Position numbers and translations under genes: made by a program | Notes under the pieces: model-generated | Seen by the model: only the letters and a program-made list of their open reading frames with translations | Told to the model about the DNA's origin: nothing | The model's database searches: none | Assembly (NCBI GenBank): GCA_937873655.1 | Contig: CALMYQ010000194.1 | Coordinates: 1 to 64,000 of the forward strand | DNA from: an uncultured Lewinella sp. | GTDB taxonomy: Bacteria; Bacteroidota; Bacteroidia; Chitinophagales; Saprospiraceae | Direction: 5' to 3' | DNA length: 64,000 bases | Part shown: piece after piece, positions 60,370 through 64,000 of the stretch | How positions within the stretch are numbered: the first letter of the stretch is position 1 | Layout of the letters: each line of letters starts with the position of its first letter

Positions 60370-60732
60370 GTGGAGAACGAGAGGAATTCAAAGCGGCTGG
60401 AGAGTGTGTTTTCCAAGAAAGTAAAAGCGGGAAAGAGAAGGACGTATTTCTTCGATGTGCGGCGCACAAAAGGAGAGGACTTCTACCTTACCCTGACGGA
60501 AAGCACCAAGAAATTCGGCAGGGACGGATACGAACGCCACAAAATATTTCTCTATAAAGAGGATTTCAACCGCTTCCTGGCCAGCCTGGAGGAGACCATC
60601 AACTACATCAAGACCGAGTTGATGCCGGAGTACGATTATGAGGAATTTGACCGCCGTCATGCTGAAAATGACGAGTACGACGAGGACATGGAGCGAAGCC
60701 CCGAAGGGGAAGAAGAAGACCTGACCTGGTAA
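60370..60732 (+). CDS. PUR-alpha-like DUF3276 nucleic-acid-binding protein
   Basis: A 120-residue protein starting at GTG. It contains one PUR domain (about 12-85): SVFSKKVKAGKRRTYFFDVR, then DFYLTLTESTKKFG and YERHKIFLYKEDFNRFLASLE, the fold that binds single-stranded G/A-rich DNA or RNA in eukaryotic PUR-alpha and in Bacteroidota DUF3276 proteins. The C-terminal 35 residues are very acidic. Bacterial PUR proteins dimerise; the target is not known. The gene has its own promoter-like site and stands alone between the ABC transporter gene and the convergent VWA-like gene. Confidence 0.88.
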   Translation: MENERNSKRLESVFSKKVKAGKRRTYFFDVRRTKGEDFYLTLTESTKKFGRDGYERHKIFLYKEDFNRFLASLEETINYIKTELMPEYDYEEFDRRHAENDEYDEDMERSPEGEEEDLTW

Positions 60733-60889
60733 TCCCTCCCGGCTTTCTCCTTTTCGGTCAGTCCGCCATGTTGAACGATCTGGTCCCCGGTTGTCGCCAT
60801 GACCCGGGGCGCCCCCGGACGGCTCACCCCTGACCGCGTGGTAAACGGCAGGCGTTTCAAAACGGCCAGACTCTTCCGACCAGACACTT

Positions 60890-60968
60890 AGCGCACCCTC
60901 TCATTTCTCTCACCCTCTCACTCTCTCACTCTCTCACTCTCTCACTCTCTCACCCCTCTCACCCTCTA
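60890..60968. repeat. CTCTCAC-type repeat at gene 3' end
   Basis: CTCTCACTCTCTCACTCT blocks and CACCCCTCTCACC run directly into the stop codon (60966-60968) of the VWA-like gene. It is the third member of this repeat type in the window; the coding strand carries the purine form GAGAGTGAGAG. Confidence 0.85.
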
Positions 60969-63065
60969 ATAAGCCCCCAAATACCGCCGCAGGAACCACT
61001 CTACCGTAAGCAGGAAAAGGAGCAGGAAAAAGAGCCATTTAAGGTTGATGGCGGCACGTGTTTTGGTGGAGGAGTAAATGACCTCTTTGACCGAATTTTT
61101 GCTGCTGATCAGGTCGGGCAGGGCGCCGATCTGGTCGGGATAAACCATTTTGCCGTCGAATTGCTCGCTGAGCAGGCGCAGCATGCCGTGGTCGGCGGTG
61201 GTTTCGAAGAGTTCGAGTTGGATGGGTTGGACGCTGAACTGGCCGCTGAACGTGAGCTGCTGCCCGCTGCTGTTGGCAAATGCCTGGAAGGTATAGTTCC
61301 CGACGGGCAGGATCCCCGCGCTGAGGGTATAGGCGTTGCCGGCCTTATTGAAGGTAGAGTTGTATTCCTTGCCTTCTTCATCCCGGATCGTTATGGTGGC
61401 ATCCGGGTCGTTGACCAGCTCGTAATTCTCGTTGTACAATTCGGCATCGAGTATTACGGGCTCGTTCTCATTGAAAATGCTTTTGGGCAGGCTGACCCGG
61501 AACCGGCGCTTGTCCTCTTTCAGACCGACATACTGGATGATCTTTCCGATCAGCTCGTTGGACAGGTCGTGGTTCTGGTTATCCAGAAAATCATACAGGC
61601 GCCATTTCCAGATGCCTTCCGCGCAGATAACGCCCATGCGGGTATTGTTAGGGGATCCGAGCACGATCAGCGGATAGCGGGTATCGATACGGCCGATCCG
61701 TTGGAAGAGCAAGGGCTGCCCGGTACCGGAAGCGGCAAAATCGGCAAACGGCGCAACCAGCGGCGGAAAGCGGCTGATGATCTTGCGCAGATCCTCACTG
61801 ACGGTAAACAGGTTGAAATCGGGCGCTACGAGCCCCTGAACCTCATTATTGCCCGGGCCGGACGCCTGGATGGTCACCAGGGGTTGTACCCGGTTGAGCA
61901 GGGAGAGGTTGGTTTGCGCCCCCACAATGAACAAGGTCGGGATATTTTTCGTCTGAATCTGGTTGAGAATGCCCGTAGCGTCATTGTTCAGGCCGGGCAA
62001 CTGGTGCAGGATCAAAACGTCATAATCCGCCAGGTTGCCGGTAAAACCGTTGATATACCGGATATCCACCTGGTAATTCTTGCTGGTTGTCAGGGCTTGT
62101 TTCAGGGCTGAGAGGTCGGGATGCGGGGCGTTGGCCAGGATCAGGATCTTCTGGCGGGCGTCCAGCACATCGATGAAAATCTCCTTGGCATTGTTGAGGG
62201 TGGTGGCTTCTCCGCTGAGCGACTGGACCGCAACGCGAAATCGCTGCACGCCGGCTTTGTCGGCATCCAGGACAATTTCCTGGGTTGTAAAAAAGTCGTT
62301 GGTCCCTATGGCAAAGGGGATATCCTGCAGTTTGCGGGCGCTGCCGCCGTCTACTTTATACACGCTTAGGACGCTGTTGGCGCCGGCGCAATTGAGGGCG
62401 GAAATATCCACCTGCACGCTGAATTTGTCGCCGAGGTAGGCGATCTTGTTGTGAAAGACGCGGCGAAGGGCCAGGTCTTTTTTCGGCGTAGTATCTCCCA
62501 GCGCAACTGTAAATACGGGGATGCCCAGCTGGTTGCCGGAATAAACGGGATTGCTGCCTTCGTTGTAGATCCCGTCGCTGGCCAGGATCACAGCGCCCAG
62601 GTTCTGGTTGCTGTACAGGTCATAGACTTCCTTGAGGAACTGGGAGATATTGGAAACCTTGTCGGTATAGGAGAAATCGATGCCATCGCGGACTTCATCC
62701 CCGAAAGAATAGGCTTTGAGTTCATAATCGTTGCCGAGTTTGTCCTGGAGCTGCTCCATGGCGAGCTTGTACTGCTCGCGTTGTTCATCGGTCATTCCGG
62801 CGGCGATGGACTCCGAATTGTCCTGCGCTACCAGCACGATGGGTTTCTTGACCTCGGTATTCAGGCTTTTGATGAGGGGTGAGAGGAGCAGGGCGGCGAT
62901 CAGGGCAATAACGATCGTACGTACCGCGGCCATAAGCCACCTGACCCAGGTCGGCTGTTCCTGGAAGGTCTGATCCCGGAAGTACAACAAGGCAGCACCA
63001 CCGGCGCCCAACGCCAGACACAGGATCAACCACCAGGCCGGGTACTGAAAAGAAATTTGCTCCAT
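60966..63065 (-). CDS. membrane protein with VWA-like and Ig-like domains
   Basis: A 699-residue protein from the ATG at 63065 (an upstream ATG at 63086 is in frame). Two N-terminal transmembrane helices (AWWLILCLALGAGGAALLYF and AAVRTIVIALIAALLLSPLI) are followed by a von Willebrand A-like domain with a DxSxS metal motif in VAQDNSESIA. The second half is beta-rich: strands around VSNISQFLKEVYDLYSNQN and later Ig-like repeats (EPVILDAELYNENYELVND). A last transmembrane helix (LKWLFFLLLFLLTVEWF) lies at the C-terminus. Comparable proteins sit in BatA/aerotolerance-like loci, but no MoxR ATPase or BatB/D gene is visible here, so the role is open. CT-type repeats adjoin the stop codon. Confidence 0.75.
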   Translation of the reverse strand: MEQISFQYPAWWLILCLALGAGGAALLYFRDQTFQEQPTWVRWLMAAVRTIVIALIAALLLSPLIKSLNTEVKKPIVLVAQDNSESIAAGMTDEQREQYKLAMEQLQDKLGNDYELKAYSFGDEVRDGIDFSYTDKVSNISQFLKEVYDLYSNQNLGAVILASDGIYNEGSNPVYSGNQLGIPVFTVALGDTTPKKDLALRRVFHNKIAYLGDKFSVQVDISALNCAGANSVLSVYKVDGGSARKLQDIPFAIGTNDFFTTQEIVLDADKAGVQRFRVAVQSLSGEATTLNNAKEIFIDVLDARQKILILANAPHPDLSALKQALTTSKNYQVDIRYINGFTGNLADYDVLILHQLPGLNNDATGILNQIQTKNIPTLFIVGAQTNLSLLNRVQPLVTIQASGPGNNEVQGLVAPDFNLFTVSEDLRKIISRFPPLVAPFADFAASGTGQPLLFQRIGRIDTRYPLIVLGSPNNTRMGVICAEGIWKWRLYDFLDNQNHDLSNELIGKIIQYVGLKEDKRRFRVSLPKSIFNENEPVILDAELYNENYELVNDPDATITIRDEEGKEYNSTFNKAGNAYTLSAGILPVGNYTFQAFANSSGQQLTFSGQFSVQPIQLELFETTADHGMLRLLSEQFDGKMVYPDQIGALPDLISSKNSVKEVIYSSTKTRAAINLKWLFFLLLFLLTVEWFLRRYLGAY

Positions 63066-63241
63066 AACGATTCCTTCATCTTCCAAAAACGCGCGACTCG
63101 CCGGGAAGTTGCATTTCGGATGCTAAAGGCGCGCAAGATAGGGAGTTGGCGGCAAAGATTCCGGAAATCTTTATGAATTTTGAAATCATTGGCCAGCAGA
63201 CATTTAGGCCGATTCCCCCCCTGTTAACGGTCATTTACCCT

Positions 63242-63249
63242 TATTTTTG
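63242..63249 (+). promoter_or_regulatory. likely -7 promoter element of the GH9 gene
   Basis: TATTTTTG matches TAnnTTTG. A strict TTTG is lacking at the usual distance upstream; CCTGTTA at 63220-63226 is a weak -33 candidate. The start of the GH9 gene is 40 bases further on. Confidence 0.45.
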
Positions 63250-63289
63250 CAGTAATTTATTGAGAAAGCGCCACCCAAAATTCAGAATC

Positions 63290-64000
63290 ATGAAATCCTT
63301 TAACCGTACAACTGCTCTTTTCGCCGCTCTTTTCTTCCCTTTCTCCCTGCTCATGGCCCAAACGACGATAACCGGACTGATCCGCGTGGATCAATTCGGG
63401 TACCAGCCCGGATTCAACAAGGTTGCCGTTATTGCCGATCCTCAGGTGGGGTTCAATGCCGCCGAATCCTATACCCCCGGCCCGGTGCTGCAGGTGCGCC
63501 TGGCCAGCAACGGGCAAACCGTTTTCAGCGATTCGCCGACGGCCTGGAAAAACGGCGCTATCCATGACCAATCGGGCGACCGGGGTTGGTGGTTCGATTT
63601 TTCAGGGGTCACCGAACCGGGTGAATATTACATTTATGACCCCGCCAACCAGGTAGCGTCCTATCCCTTCCGGATTGCCGACGACGTTTACCGCGACGTG
63701 CTCCGCCAGGCGGTACGCATGTTCTTTTACCAGCGCATCGGCATGGCCAAGCAACCGCCGTACGTCGACGCCAAATGGGCTGACGGCGCCGCATTTGAGG
63801 GCCCCAATCAGGACCGGGGCGCGCGCAGCCGGTGGGATAAAGCCAACCCCGAAACCGCCCGCGACCTGCACGGCGGCTGGATGGATGCCGGCGATGTGAA
63901 CAAATACACCACTTTTGCGGAGAGCGCCGTGTTCCAGCTGCTGACCGCCTACAGCCGGAACCCCAACCTCTTTACCGATTTTTTCGGCATACCGGAAAGC
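63290..64000 (+). CDS. GH9 cellulase/endoglucanase (5' part, cut by the window edge)
   Basis: The frame opens at the ATG at 63290 and runs to the end of the window (237 codons) without a stop. It has a signal peptide (TALFAALFFPFSLLMAQ), then a cellulase N-terminal Ig-like domain (TGLIRVDQFGYQPGFNKVAV, GEYYIYDPANQVASYPFRI) of about 95 residues and the start of the GH9 (alpha/alpha)6 catalytic barrel (VYRDVLRQAVRMFFYQRIG, and the GGWMDAGDVNKYTTFAES motif, which carries the Asp residues that form the catalytic site). The catalytic Glu should lie further downstream. GH9 enzymes cut beta-1,4-glucan chains. The gene continues beyond the window. Confidence 0.9.
   Translation, partial: MKSFNRTTALFAALFFPFSLLMAQTTITGLIRVDQFGYQPGFNKVAVIADPQVGFNAAESYTPGPVLQVRLASNGQTVFSDSPTAWKNGAIHDQSGDRGWWFDFSGVTEPGEYYIYDPANQVASYPFRIADDVYRDVLRQAVRMFFYQRIGMAKQPPYVDAKWADGAAFEGPNQDRGARSRWDKANPETARDLHGGWMDAGDVNKYTTFAESAVFQLLTAYSRNPNLFTDFFGIPES

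Overview
The window looks like a chromosomal segment of a fairly GC-rich Bacteroidota, most likely of the Saprospirales/Lewinella type. This is inferred from several type IX secretion (T9SS) C-terminal sorting domains, families typical of that phylum (DUF4836-, DUF5686-, DUF4861-, DUF3179- and DUF2141-like proteins, a PUR-alpha-like DUF3276 protein), TTTG/TAnnTTTG promoter-like sites and the scarcity of Shine-Dalgarno sequences. No phage, IS element, rRNA operon or CRISPR array is visible.

Layout. 1-1.5 kb: ECF sigma factor with an anti-sigma-like HEAT-repeat membrane protein. 1.7-4.6 kb: secreted fusion of a decayed GH3 domain and a serine beta-lactamase-like domain. 4.6-14 kb (minus strand): a collinear pyruvate/redox block of FAD-Fe-S oxidoreductase, pyruvate:ferredoxin oxidoreductase, a dihydroorotate-dehydrogenase-like protein and pyruvate phosphate dikinase. 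14.1-19.1 kb (plus strand, divergent): a NAD-linked group 3d-type [NiFe] hydrogenase operon, hoxF, a hoxU-hoxY gene fusion, hoxH and its maturation protease. Together these could link pyruvate oxidation, ferredoxin, NAD(P)H and H2. 19.6-19.9 kb: tRNA-Leu and tRNA-Gly. 20-24.8 kb: DUF4836-like lipoprotein, ppk1 and DUF72. 24.9-29.4 kb and 37.7-42.3 kb: two copies of a divergent gene pair (a T9SS-exported beta-propeller protein and an alpha-helical protein of about 470 residues). 29.4-29.8 kb: hipB-like antitoxin with a truncated hipA. 29.8-36 kb: secreted amidohydrolase, clan-D alpha-galactosidase-like protein and two unknown exported proteins. 36.2-37.4 kb: AT-rich AAA/DUF4143 ATPase. 42.4-52 kb: arrestin/Spo0M-like protein, M20 peptidase, quinone oxidoreductase, SH3 protein, DUF3179, DUF5686, choice-of-anchor V protein and acyltransferase. 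52-64 kb: CotH protein, DUF4861 with GH105, class A beta-lactamase-like protein, ABC exporter, PUR-domain protein, VWA-like membrane protein and a GH9 cellulase cut by the window edge.

The most unusual points are the hoxU-hoxY fusion, the duplicated divergent propeller/helical gene pair, and a pattern in which short tandem repeats of at least six unrelated unit sequences begin at, or even supply, the stop codons of genes. All functional statements rest on motif recognition by eye; no database search was run.
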